Positions 52,034-60,831 of a DNA stretch of 64,000 nucleotides are shown here, in pieces. Positions within the stretch are counted from its first letter, which is position 1. Every line of letters starts with the position of its first letter. The DNA is taken from the NCBI GenBank assembly GCA_947494825.1, contig CANLWN010000001.1, positions 496,001 to 560,000 on the forward strand, in the 5' to 3' direction. Position numbers and translations under genes: made by a program. The DNA is from an uncultured Flavobacteriaceae bacterium. Lineage in GTDB: Bacteria; Bacteroidota; Bacteroidia; Flavobacteriales; Flavobacteriaceae. The notes under the pieces are model-generated. The model saw only the letters and a program-made list of their open reading frames with translations. It had not been told where the DNA came from and ran no database searches.

Positions 52034-52393
52034 TTACTCCCTTATGTTAAAGGTAATTTTCACTAGGGTAATTTCCGTATTCGCACTTGCACCGTCAGAA
52101 CCGCGTGCTGCAGAAATTTCAACGAAGTCGGTTCCCACATATCCCGCAAGGGGTTGGTAGGTATAGATGACCTGTCCGCTATTAAAATCCCGTTCCAACT
52201 CGCTGACTTCAAAATGGCCCGCCTGCGTACGGATGCTAGCGCCTTCCTCATCTCCGAAACCGCCTAAATTGTAAGTGAAACTTTCGGTATTGGAGATAAC
52301 CACATTCTCTGCAATTACTTCGGTATTGGTATCGTCATCCGAGCAAGACGAGAACAAGACGATCATCGATACTAGCAAAATTACTTTTTTCAT
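52034..52393 (-). CDS. Lipoprotein with Ig-like (Big_9/cadherin-like) domain
   Basis: The 119-residue protein has a lipoprotein signal (SMIVLFSSCSDDDTNTEV, Cys at 17). The core pattern is typical of bacterial Ig-like or cadherin-like repeats: VIYTYQPLAGYVGTDFVEIS, then SANTEITLVKITFNI. The start at 52393 (MKKVILLVSM) was chosen; an upstream ATG gives an unlikely leader. Probably surface-exposed; partner unknown. Confidence 0.78.
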   Translation of the reverse strand: MKKVILLVSMIVLFSSCSDDDTNTEVIAENVVISNTESFTYNLGGFGDEEGASIRTQAGHFEVSELERDFNSGQVIYTYQPLAGYVGTDFVEISAARGSDGASANTEITLVKITFNIRE

Positions 52394-52700
52394 GATTCTT
52401 AGCTGTTCGTTTCTACTAGGATTTTCAAAGTACGTGATGGTTGCGTCAAATTGCCTATTTGCATCGCACAAAACCTCTTCTACCCTCTAAGGACTGATAA
52501 CATGGACGACCTGTACGCCCAACTGAAACGAAGGGTTCTGGAGTGAACGACTAGTTCTAGTTCGGACTTGATCAAACCGCTTTACTCATTTCCAAACAAA
52601 AAGTAGTACTTTCAAATCGGTAAGGTGCCCTTACATGGATTTTGATGCATACCCCGCCGCTGTTTACCATAAGTGCATCTCCCGAAACTACAAGAAAACC

Positions 52701-53543
52701 ATGGTCGTTGATCGAATAGCCTTTGAATACCAAAATAGGGTCCTTATTGAAAAAATCAAGGTAAGTACGCCCTTTAAGTACGAGGCCATCTTTCAAAATA
52801 GGGGCTGCTTTATTTATTTTAAGGAGAAAGGGCCAAAATTACTTTCGGCCGATACTAACACTCAAGTAGCAGGGCGCGAAGCGGTATTGCTTAAATGCGG
52901 CAGTCATTTTTTAGACCTCCTGAAACAGACCGATGGCGAGGAAATTGAAGTAATCGTGGTGCACCTTTATCCAGAATTTCTAAAAGAGTTATACATAAAG
53001 GAATTGCCGGCTTTGCTCGAAAAACGCGGCACCAGTAAACAAAGTCAGGTGGTGGCCTCCACCGATGTCATATCAAAATTTATCGATTCCCTGGATTTCT
53101 ATTTCCAAAACCCCATGTTGGTCAATGACGACTTATTGGAACTTAAGATCAAAGAATTGATTCTATTGTTGGTGCAATCCAAGAACATAGGCTCCATACA
53201 GGAATTGGTGACCGACCTATATTCCACAAGAGCTATACAGTTGAAGGAGGTGATTAAACTACATCTGTTCTCCGATCTAAAAATGGAGCAACTAGCGAAA
53301 TTATGTAACCTGAGCCTATCTTCCTTTAAACGTGAATTTAAAAAGGAATTCAATGACAGTCCCGCTAGTTACATCATTGGAAAAAGACTGGAGAAAGCCA
53401 AAGAACTGCTGCGTATCACCGATTTATCGATCAGTGAAATTGCCTACGAAACCGGATTTCAAGACCCTTTATATTTTACCCGACTTTTTAAGAACAAAAT
53501 AGGTGCCGCACCTTCTGCCTATCGGAAGGAAAATTCGCTTTGA
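52701..53543 (+). CDS. AraC-family transcriptional regulator, paralogue 2
   Basis: The 280-residue protein aligns end to end with the regulator at 28256-29116: cupin-like CFIYFKEKG and REAVLLKCGSHF, linker FIDSLDFYFQNPMLVNDDLL, HTH pair MEQLAKLCNLSLSSFKREF and IAYETGFQDPLYFTRLF, and a final PSAYRKEN. The start at 52701 (MVVDRIAFEYQ) matches the paralogue; an ATG at 52635 would add 22 residues. The secreted NTF2-like gene downstream is a candidate target. Confidence 0.88.
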   Translation: MVVDRIAFEYQNRVLIEKIKVSTPFKYEAIFQNRGCFIYFKEKGPKLLSADTNTQVAGREAVLLKCGSHFLDLLKQTDGEEIEVIVVHLYPEFLKELYIKELPALLEKRGTSKQSQVVASTDVISKFIDSLDFYFQNPMLVNDDLLELKIKELILLLVQSKNIGSIQELVTDLYSTRAIQLKEVIKLHLFSDLKMEQLAKLCNLSLSSFKREFKKEFNDSPASYIIGKRLEKAKELLRITDLSISEIAYETGFQDPLYFTRLFKNKIGAAPSAYRKENSL

Positions 53544-53755
53544 GCCAATTATCCATATCTCTGGCCCTATACTACATCGCCCTTCCTGCCAAACCCAATA
53601 ATTTTGCTTCTTAAGAAAAAAGGGTGAAAGGTCAGCTTATTTGAAAAATGTTGATCGGACCATCAATCCCTTTTGCACTTGAATTTAAGTTGGCCTTTTT
53701 ACCACTGTCCTTCAGGGCAGGTGAATTAATATTGGATATTAATAAAACTGTTATT

Positions 53756-54265
53756 ATGAAAAATTTGATTTTATCACTACTGCTTGCTAGCGCATTGGCT
53801 TTTAAGCTCAACGCTCAAAACGTATCTGTACCGGGGAACGAATCCCCAACCCATAACCTAATAAAAATTGAAAAAATGGAAACTAAAACAAATGAATCAC
53901 AAAGTTTTGCCGAATACCAAGAAGTTGCCAAAGCACTGCAACCCTATATCAAAAGTGCCCGTACTGGCGACGGAAAATTGAGTCGCTCAGCATTTTATGA
54001 CCATGCGCATGTCGTGGGGTCGATGGACGGAGAATTCAACAACGTGGATGCCGACCAATTTGGGGAGAACCTCAGTACCTTTGGTCCTTCCGAAAACATT
54101 CAACACCATATTGCCTGGATAGATATTTCAGGACCTGCCGCTGCCGCCAAAGTGGAGTTTATAGATTGGTTGGGGTTCCGGTTTACCGATTTCTTTGTCT
54201 TGTATAAAAAAGACGGACAATGGAAAATCAGTGGAAAAGTCTATGATTCCCATTCACGGAATTGA
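53756..54265 (+). CDS. Secreted lumazine-binding-like (NTF2 fold) protein
   Basis: The 169-residue protein has a signal peptide (LILSLLLASALAFKLNAQN). An NTF2-fold domain of the 'putative lumazine-binding' type follows: EYQEVAKALQPYIKSARTGD, RSAFYDHAHVVGSMDGEFNN, AAAKVEFIDWLGFRFTDFF and LYKKDGQWKISGKVYDSH. The start at 53756 gives a proper signal. It follows the AraC paralogue by 212 bases, in which TAATTTTG (53599-53606) fits TAnnTTTG. Confidence 0.85.
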   Translation: MKNLILSLLLASALAFKLNAQNVSVPGNESPTHNLIKIEKMETKTNESQSFAEYQEVAKALQPYIKSARTGDGKLSRSAFYDHAHVVGSMDGEFNNVDADQFGENLSTFGPSENIQHHIAWIDISGPAAAAKVEFIDWLGFRFTDFFVLYKKDGQWKISGKVYDSHSRN

Positions 54266-54307
54266 CAAAGCCTGTATCAGCTCCTTGTTTTTTTGGCGCT
54301 GATTCTT

Positions 54308-54781
54308 TCAGGTCAATGTTCTTTCAAAATACATTGCTCCTTCCATCGGGTTATATCGGTAGGGTTCAATCTCATAGAAGCCATAGCTTTTGTATAATCC
54401 GATGGCGGGTCGCATTGTAGACAAGGTGTCCAAACGTATCTTCATATATCCCAATTTTCTTCCTGCCTTTATCGATTCTTCCATCAGTAGATTTCCTATG
54501 CCCTGCCCACGAAACTCAGGATGTATGTACATCCTTTTTAACTCGCAGATTCCTTCATCCAGTTTTCGTATCCCAAAACATCCAATCGGTTGTTTCTTGT
54601 TCGAATAAGCGATTACCAAGCTGCCTTCGGGCTCGCTATATTGCCTTGCTATATCTTGAAGTTCATCCTCAAAATTCTGAAACGTCAGATCGATTCCCAG
54701 TTCTTCGGCATATGCCCTAAACAGGCCTTTTCCGATTTCAAATTCTTGATCGGATGTTGCTTTTTTGAATGTCACCATCAA
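54308..54781 (-). CDS. GNAT-family acetyltransferase
   Basis: The 157-residue protein has the GNAT core: GSLVIAYSNKKQPIGCFGIR (beta2-3), CELKRMYIHPEFRGQGIGNL with the Q/R-x-x-G-x-G/A loop RGQGIG, LGYMKIRLDTLSTMRPAIGL and YKSYGFYEIEPYRYNP. It resembles the group annotated as small-molecule or phosphinothricin-like acetyltransferases. Substrate unknown. It is convergent with the NTF2-like gene. Confidence 0.9.
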   Translation of the reverse strand: MMVTFKKATSDQEFEIGKGLFRAYAEELGIDLTFQNFEDELQDIARQYSEPEGSLVIAYSNKKQPIGCFGIRKLDEGICELKRMYIHPEFRGQGIGNLLMEESIKAGRKLGYMKIRLDTLSTMRPAIGLYKSYGFYEIEPYRYNPMEGAMYFERTLT

Positions 54782-54886
54782 TTCCTCTTTTCCCAGTGGC
54801 CGTATAGGACCTATAATCTTAATATGTTCCTCTAACCGGAACTACATTTGCTATTAAAGATTAAAGCGGCCTGCATGGATTTTACC

Positions 54887-56020
54887 CTACATCACGATGT
54901 CATTTTTCCAGGTATAGGCGCTTGGAATATCCGTATCGTCTATCAATTGCCGGATATCGATTTCAATGCCGCGGCTCATATCGGTTATGGGCACGTCATT
55001 GGGCCCGCCCTCGAAGGGGTTTTCGGTATTCTCCCCTATGGCTTCCATGGTATGAAAGACCCAGGCGATCATGGCGCTGAACGGAATGGAGAACCATACA
55101 AAGTGCTTGCCAATAAAAAGCTGCAGGTTTTGGGTTACCTCAAAATAGGCCGGGTTCGCGGTTAAATCTTCGATAATTCGATCGCCGATGACTTCAAATC
55201 CTTCCATAATGCCAAAGGGGACCAACAAAATGAATATCCAGACAAAAACATAGTTCAAGGTGGCGAACTGCCGGGGATACGGAAAGTTTTTGATTCGCTC
55301 GCTTTTTCCCTGTAGGGTGTAGAACTCGGTGAGCATGGCCATCATTTCCATATGGCGAAAATCTTCGATAAGTCCGTCGTTCATAAGCTCGCTCAATCGC
55401 TTTGATTGAATCCCCAACAACTGGGAAGCCTGATTTCCCTTGGCAAAAATCTCGTCGACCTCCTGTTGTGAAATATAAGGGCCAATCGCTTCAGCAATGG
55501 GTACCGTATCTTCATAAACGGTGTATTGGCTGGCCCGGAACTCTCTATTGGATTTTTGATTTTTTAAATGCGTTTCCCAGGGCTTGTCCTGCCGTAATTG
55601 GTAGCGCAGAGCGGTCAACCAGGCAACATGACGGTGCACCAGTTCCCTTTTGATAGCCTCCAGTTCCTCCGCGCTCCTGGTATCTTTTGAATGTGTGTTG
55701 GTAACAAAATCCTTGACCATGATGGTCCACGAACGGGAAGCATTTACGATCCCGCCCCATATTTTTCTGGCTTCCCAGAGTCGGTCATAAGAGGCGTTGT
55801 TCTTAAAACTGACGATAAAAGCCACAGCCGTACCCAATACTCCCAGGGGAAGCCATGGCACATGTAGCCATTTCCACCGAAGTAAGTCAAACAGCAAAAC
55901 GGGTACGGCGGCCAATAAGAGAAAAATAAAAATGTGTCTTCGGGTCCATTTGATAACCCCTTTGATCGGGAATATTCGTTTTGTGTACATAGGCCAAAAT
56001 GGTGTGTGTTCAGTTTTCAT
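54887..56020 (-). CDS. Bestrophin-family anion channel
   Basis: The 377-residue protein has the bacterial bestrophin layout: IKWTRRHIFIFLLLAAVPVL (first helix), WLPLGVLGTAVAFIVSFKNN, ASYDRLWEARKIWGGIVNAS (conserved RxWEARK-type stretch), a long cytosolic middle, and FVWIFILLVPFGIMEGF before the final membrane part. The C terminus has NPFEGGPNDVPITDMSRGIE. Bacterial homologues form cation- or anion-selective pentameric channels. It is divergent from nothing and follows the GNAT gene. Confidence 0.92.
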   Translation of the reverse strand: MKTEHTPFWPMYTKRIFPIKGVIKWTRRHIFIFLLLAAVPVLLFDLLRWKWLHVPWLPLGVLGTAVAFIVSFKNNASYDRLWEARKIWGGIVNASRSWTIMVKDFVTNTHSKDTRSAEELEAIKRELVHRHVAWLTALRYQLRQDKPWETHLKNQKSNREFRASQYTVYEDTVPIAEAIGPYISQQEVDEIFAKGNQASQLLGIQSKRLSELMNDGLIEDFRHMEMMAMLTEFYTLQGKSERIKNFPYPRQFATLNYVFVWIFILLVPFGIMEGFEVIGDRIIEDLTANPAYFEVTQNLQLFIGKHFVWFSIPFSAMIAWVFHTMEAIGENTENPFEGGPNDVPITDMSRGIEIDIRQLIDDTDIPSAYTWKNDIVM

Positions 56021-56119
56021 ACAAAATAGGAAAATTAAGTAAGAATACTAAAACTGGAACGCATTTAAGTGGTATGCTCCCCTTGGGGAATTTTCCAACA
56101 TGCTCTTTATGGATCCGCG

Positions 56120-57310
56120 CTAATCCAATTGGATCAGATCGTTCTTTGTCCTGGGTTGGGCCACGGAGATCTGTGCTATATATTCGGCCAGGGAGCCCAC
56201 CTCCTTCTTTGCCAAAAACTCGGCCATTTGGCCCTCCTGTAAAATGCGAAGACGTCGCTCCAATTCCGTTTTGAAGGCGTCCGTGTAGATAAAATCAATT
56301 TTCGCGGAAAAGTGCAGCTGGTCCAGGGGGTTTAAGAAAATCAGTGCGTCGTATGCATCGTACATGGTCTGATCTGCCTCCACATTTAGCATATGGTTGC
56401 CTACATACGCCGCCCTGCCAAAAACATTATCCTTGAGTGAAAAAGCAATGGGCTGGTTGTTGTTCTCGGCAAAAGCATGGTCCCAAATTCCATTTTGCAT
56501 TTGGATCCATTCATATTTATAGCTCCCCAGGCCATCTGAAGTGGCATTTTTGTCGGCCTCCTTTTTTCGTTCAATGGAAAGGGTAGCATTGTGGATCCTT
56601 ACGGAATAGGTCTTATCCGGATGCCACTGGTTAAAAAAAGTCCCGGTATTCCAATAGAGCGCACCTTCTTTATTCCTTATATGCTTATAGGCGTGACGGG
56701 TATTGGTCAAAAAAATGCCCTTTCTTCCTTCTTTAAAGGAGGCCATCATATCCAAAATCGTTTTGTACATGAAGTAATCCCTGCCCACAAGGGATTTTAA
56801 GAAGATATCGTATTGCTTGCGAGTATGGATCCCCTCCCAATAAATGGGCTGGTCTACAGCTCTTACTTTTATTTTTTTATCGCTGGAGCGATTAATATCC
56901 CAAATGGTGGAGAGCAGTTCATAATAGGTCTCATATTTCCATCCATATCCGCTAAAATCATCCTGAAATACTTTTAACAACAGGCCATCATCCTTATCAG
57001 CGCTTTCCAAATACGCATCAATCTGCGGTTGGTGATTGATACCGAAAACTTCTAGAAAAACATAGGCTATTTGGTTTTCCTCCGCATGCAAGAGGTCCTT
57101 GTAAAATTCAAAAGGCTCCACGGCGTTGTGCAGCGCATCATCAAATAGTATCAAGTCATGGGTGTCCAGTTGTTGTTGAACAAACTGTAAGGGGTGCTCC
57201 CCTTCCCTCTTTATCACCTCATAATACGCATCAACGGTTTCTTGTGAAAAACCAAGGGAACTGAGTACTAAAAAGAAGGTTTGGACCAGGTGCAGCGTTC
57301 TTTTTTTCAT
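56120..57310 (-). CDS. Exported protein of the ChaN/EreA-like superfamily (tentative)
   Basis: The 396-residue protein has a signal peptide (LVQTFFLVLSSLGFSQ). An opening strand follows, HDLILFDDALHNAVEPFEFY, that resembles the GExHG-type core of ChaN/EreA/TIKI-like proteins. Next come VFLEVFGINHQPQIDAYL and a FLTNTRHAYKH stretch with further His residues. Members bind heme or act as hydrolases. The start at 57310 (MKKRTLHLVQ) gives the signal. The superfamily call is by motif order only. Confidence 0.6.
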   Translation of the reverse strand: MKKRTLHLVQTFFLVLSSLGFSQETVDAYYEVIKREGEHPLQFVQQQLDTHDLILFDDALHNAVEPFEFYKDLLHAEENQIAYVFLEVFGINHQPQIDAYLESADKDDGLLLKVFQDDFSGYGWKYETYYELLSTIWDINRSSDKKIKVRAVDQPIYWEGIHTRKQYDIFLKSLVGRDYFMYKTILDMMASFKEGRKGIFLTNTRHAYKHIRNKEGALYWNTGTFFNQWHPDKTYSVRIHNATLSIERKKEADKNATSDGLGSYKYEWIQMQNGIWDHAFAENNNQPIAFSLKDNVFGRAAYVGNHMLNVEADQTMYDAYDALIFLNPLDQLHFSAKIDFIYTDAFKTELERRLRILQEGQMAEFLAKKEVGSLAEYIAQISVAQPRTKNDLIQLD

Positions 57311-57623
57311 GATCGGTGGATTGTCTTTTTGATAAAGACCTAAAAAAAAAACCAACGTTACAAAGCTCAGTCTAAAATTGAACGATTTTTATACCAAATC
57401 CAGTCCAAAACACATGGGGTTTTAAAAACCGAAAAGCCCTTTGAAAGTTTCAGGACTTTCCAAAAAAAATTAAGTGGTATGCCTATACGTTTCCTAGCTT
57501 ATAACCAAAGCTGGGTGGTCCAAGAAAATGATAGTAGGTGTAAATTATGTAGCCTATTGGGTTATATAGGTACCCAATAATCGCTTGCTCCCCTTTTCGG
57601 GCTGTATGGTAAAGGGATCGGGC
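57311..57623. other. Gene-free stretch with a small hairpin
   Basis: About 313 bases contain no supportable gene. GAAAGT/ACTTTC (57444-57449/57456-57461) forms a 6-bp stem with a 6-nt loop followed on the plus strand by an A-run, so it is not a clear terminator in either direction. Confidence 0.4.
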
Positions 57624-58085
57624 TTATTTTAGCAAGGTAACTTTAACGGCATTCATGCCTTTCATTCCCTTTTCCAGTTCAAAGGAAACCTTGTCATTTT
57701 CGGCGATTTCATCAATTAAACCACTGACATGCGTAAAGTATTTCTCCTGGTTTTCGGCATCGATTATGAACCCAAATCCTTTGGAAGAATCAAAAAACGA
57801 AACTTTTCCATTTCTGACGGGGTCAATTTCCTCTTTGTCGCTCTCCAATGTTTTTGGAATGCTTATTTCTATGCTCTCTGCCTCTACTTTAATTTTTTTT
57901 GAGGGATCTGGTGGCGTATCCGTTAAGTTCCCATCATGATCTACATAAGCGAATTCAATTCCCTTTTTTCCACTCTCCTTTGCCGCAGCCTTGCGGGCCT
58001 CCATTTTCTTTCGCTTCTCCTCACGTTTTTTTAAACGCTTTTTTTCTTTTTCACTCTTATTAAATGTTTGTTGTGATTTTGCCAT
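57624..58085 (-). CDS. Cold-shock-domain protein with basic N-terminal extension
   Basis: The 153-residue protein has a lysine-rich coiled N terminus (residues 5-40, EKEKKRLKKREEKRKKMEAR) and a linker. A cold-shock domain over about 90-152 has RNP1-like KGFGFIID and RNP2-like YFTHVS. This extended form is common in Bacteroidota. It should bind single-stranded RNA or DNA. A strong promoter lies just upstream. Confidence 0.92.
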   Translation of the reverse strand: MAKSQQTFNKSEKEKKRLKKREEKRKKMEARKAAAKESGKKGIEFAYVDHDGNLTDTPPDPSKKIKVEAESIEISIPKTLESDKEEIDPVRNGKVSFFDSSKGFGFIIDAENQEKYFTHVSGLIDEIAENDKVSFELEKGMKGMNAVKVTLLK

Positions 58086-58128
58086 TCGTTCAGTTAAAAT
58101 GTTTAGGTCAATACTTGCAATAATTCCC

Positions 58129-58161
58129 CAAAGATATCTCTTTACATTAAATTAATGCAAA
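58129..58161 (-). promoter_or_regulatory. Promoter of the cold-shock gene
   Basis: On the minus strand TTTG (58161-58158), a 21-nt spacer and TATCTTTG (58136-58129) match the Bacteroidota -33/-7 arrangement exactly. The leader before the start codon at 58085 is about 40 bases. Confidence 0.7.
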
Positions 58162-58336
58162 AGTTAGGGCTAACATTCTAATTTAATGTCCTGTGGTCCA
58201 TCCTTTTTCTTACTCTCCCTCCAAGGTTACCCCTGTCGCCCATAGCCGTCCAAATACGTAGTTTATGCAAAAATTAAAACCGATGATAGCCATATAATTA
58301 GTACATTACCTACACAAAACCAGCCTGTTTGTTTTC

Positions 58337-60529
58337 ATGGATAATCAACCCACTACAACAAGAAAGTTTGGAACCTTCGGAGGTGTTTTTACCCCTACCC
58401 TCCTTACCATTTTGGGGGTAATCATGTACCTGCGTTTGGGGTGGGTCGTGGGCAATGCCGGACTTTTGGGTGCTTGGCTGATCATTCTGATTTCCTTCTT
58501 GATCACCCTGTGTACCGCCCTGTCCATGTCTGCCATTACCACAAATATCCGCATCGGTGCCGGAGGTGCCTATGCCATTGTTTCCCAGGCGTTGGGTCTG
58601 GAAGTTGGCGGTAGCTTGGGCATTCCCAGATATATTTCACAAGGTTTGGCCGTTACCATGTATATTTTTGGTTTTCGGGAAGGTTGGCTGGGAATCTTTC
58701 CCCATCATAATGCGTTCTTGGTAGATATTACGGTTTTCACACTGCTTTTTACCATTGCCTATATAAGCGCAAATCTTGCCATTAAGACCCAATATATCAT
58801 CATGGGCATCATTGTGTTATCGCTCATTTCCATTATCGTGGCCGCTTATGGGGGGTCTATGGAAATCCCTACAAATGATGCTTTAAGTTGGGGATCGTTC
58901 AAAGGCTCCATTGAAAATGGGTTCAGTGGCAGCAATTTCTGGATTGTTTTTGCGGTCTTCTTTCCCGCTGCGACCGGTATCATGGCCGGCGCCAACATGT
59001 CTGGCGAATTGAAACATCCCAAACGCAGTATTCCCACGGGGACACTTTGGGCCATCGGTGTCAGTTTTATCATCTATATGTTCCTTGCCTTTTGGATTGC
59101 TAGAAGTGCCTCGGAAACAGAATTGTTGAACAATTACTATATCATGGTTGAAAAAGCCTATATAGGGCCTTTGATCATTGCCGGAATACTCGGTGCCACC
59201 TTCTCTTCGGCCCTGGCTTCCATTGTGGGTTCATCCCGCATTCTATTTGCTATGGGCGAACATAAGGTTTTGCCCTATTCCAATTTTTTAGCGGGTCAAA
59301 GCAGCAATGGGCAGCCAAGAAATGCCATGATGGTCACCGGAATCCTGATTTTTATAACGCTCCTATTGCGAAATATAAATGCGGTGGCTCCTTTGGTGAC
59401 GCTCTTCTTTTTGATTACCTACGCCATGATCAACATTGTGGTCATCATTGAGCAGAACCTGGGATTGATCAGCTATCGACCAGTGTTTAAGATCCATAGA
59501 TGGGTACCCTGGTTCGGACTGGTTTCCTCGGTCTTTGCCATGTTCATTATAAACCCCGCCGTTAGTCTGATCTCTATCATGATCGTTTTAATGGTGTACT
59601 GGTACCTATCGCGACAAAACCTGGAGACCCCCTTTGAGGATGTGCGTTCGGGCCTGTTCGTTTCCTTTGCCGAATGGGCGGCCAAGCATACTTGGGGCAT
59701 GAAAAAAATGCAACAACGCGCCTGGAAGGCCAATCTGATGGTGCCCGTTCGGGACGTCAATGGCCTCAAGGGAACTTTTGAATTCTTACGGAACATTGCA
59801 AAGCCCAAAGGCTCCATAAAGTTATTGGGCGTTGAACCCTTTTCGGAAACCAGTACCCTGGCCAAGGAATTGGAGGACATTTCCGCTTCCTTCAGGGAAA
59901 AGGGCGCCTTTTCCTCCTCTTCCGTGATTCATACGGATCAATTTGCCAACGGCATAAACTATAGCAGCCAGGCACTCCAAGGGGCCTTTTTTAGACCCAA
60001 CATCGTCTTTTTGAATTTACAGGATCACGATGATTATGAAACCGAGTTACGTCCCGTGATGAAGGAATCCATCAGGCTGGAAGTGGGTGTCCTCTTGTAT
60101 TTGTCGCATCCCACCGCCTTATTGGGCCAGCGCAATACGATCAATGTTTGGGTGAGCGACCGGCAGAGCAAATGGGATCTGGGCTGGGATATAGGAAATT
60201 TGGATCTTTCCATTCTGGTGGCCTACAAGCTTAAAATGAATTGGGGCGCACGGATTAGATTGATTACGGTCATCAAGGACCCCGAGGAAGAGGACAATGC
60301 CAAGCAATTTTTGAGTTCTTTGATCAATCTCGCCCGATTGCCGCAAACCCTGACCGAAGTCCATATTGGCGATTTCGGTTCGGTCGTAAACAAAGCCCCT
60401 TCTGCCGATTTGAACATCTTTGGAATGGACGAGGGCCTCCCCTTTGGATTTGTAAAGGAAATGTCCGTAAAAACCCAAAGTTCCTGCCTTTTTGTCAAGG
60501 ATTCAGGGCATGAGAGTATTTTGGCGTGA
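58337..60529 (+). CDS. Cation-chloride-cotransporter/APC-type permease
   Basis: The 730-residue protein has about twelve membrane helices in the first 450 residues, starting with FGGVFTPTLLTILGVIMYLR, GWVVGNAGLLGAWLII and RIGAGGAYAIVSQALGLEVG. It also has ATGIMAGANMSGELKHPKRS, the conserved loop of Na-K-Cl and K-Cl cotransporter relatives. A C-terminal cytosolic half (about 480-730) is of the SLC12-like type. Probable role: coupled chloride or amine transport. It lies close to the bestrophin and cold-shock genes, which hints at ion or osmotic homeostasis. Confidence 0.92.
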   Translation: MDNQPTTTRKFGTFGGVFTPTLLTILGVIMYLRLGWVVGNAGLLGAWLIILISFLITLCTALSMSAITTNIRIGAGGAYAIVSQALGLEVGGSLGIPRYISQGLAVTMYIFGFREGWLGIFPHHNAFLVDITVFTLLFTIAYISANLAIKTQYIIMGIIVLSLISIIVAAYGGSMEIPTNDALSWGSFKGSIENGFSGSNFWIVFAVFFPAATGIMAGANMSGELKHPKRSIPTGTLWAIGVSFIIYMFLAFWIARSASETELLNNYYIMVEKAYIGPLIIAGILGATFSSALASIVGSSRILFAMGEHKVLPYSNFLAGQSSNGQPRNAMMVTGILIFITLLLRNINAVAPLVTLFFLITYAMINIVVIIEQNLGLISYRPVFKIHRWVPWFGLVSSVFAMFIINPAVSLISIMIVLMVYWYLSRQNLETPFEDVRSGLFVSFAEWAAKHTWGMKKMQQRAWKANLMVPVRDVNGLKGTFEFLRNIAKPKGSIKLLGVEPFSETSTLAKELEDISASFREKGAFSSSSVIHTDQFANGINYSSQALQGAFFRPNIVFLNLQDHDDYETELRPVMKESIRLEVGVLLYLSHPTALLGQRNTINVWVSDRQSKWDLGWDIGNLDLSILVAYKLKMNWGARIRLITVIKDPEEEDNAKQFLSSLINLARLPQTLTEVHIGDFGSVVNKAPSADLNIFGMDEGLPFGFVKEMSVKTQSSCLFVKDSGHESILA

Positions 60530-60597
60530 TGGCCAGCTCCCATTCTTTTTTGAAGGTGTCCTCAAATAAAAGCGATGTTACACACCTAGGCCAAATC

Positions 60598-60780
60598 TCA
60601 GCTGGGCGAATCTTCCGCCATAACGATAAGCTTTAGGACATCGTTTTCGGTATGTACGATCCGGTGGATATAATAGAGTTTGTTGTTGATTTCCACCCAT
60701 TCCCTGTCCCTGGGTTGGGTCTTTAGGTGTAACTCCCCTATCCGTTCATTGCTTTGATAATCAATTAAAATAGTTTTCAT
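60598..60780 (-). CDS. Small hypothetical protein
   Basis: The 60-residue protein is soluble and compact: MKTILIDYQSNERIGELHLK, REWVEINNKLYYIHRI and NDVLKLIVMAED give alternating strands. It has no known family. It lies 51 bases after the FAD monooxygenase gene on the same strand and may be the last gene of that transcript. Confidence 0.52.
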   Translation of the reverse strand: MKTILIDYQSNERIGELHLKTQPRDREWVEINNKLYYIHRIVHTENDVLKLIVMAEDSPS

Positions 60781-60831
60781 AATAGAGATTGATATTAATT
60801 TTATCTGTTTTAATAGTCCTTGACGGTGCGC

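Noticed and set aside
56065-57483. 13-bp direct repeat TTAAGTGGTATGC at 56065 and 57471 flanking the ChaN-like gene
   Set aside because: A 13-bp match at this distance is expected about once by chance in a window this size, and there is no extension of similarity.
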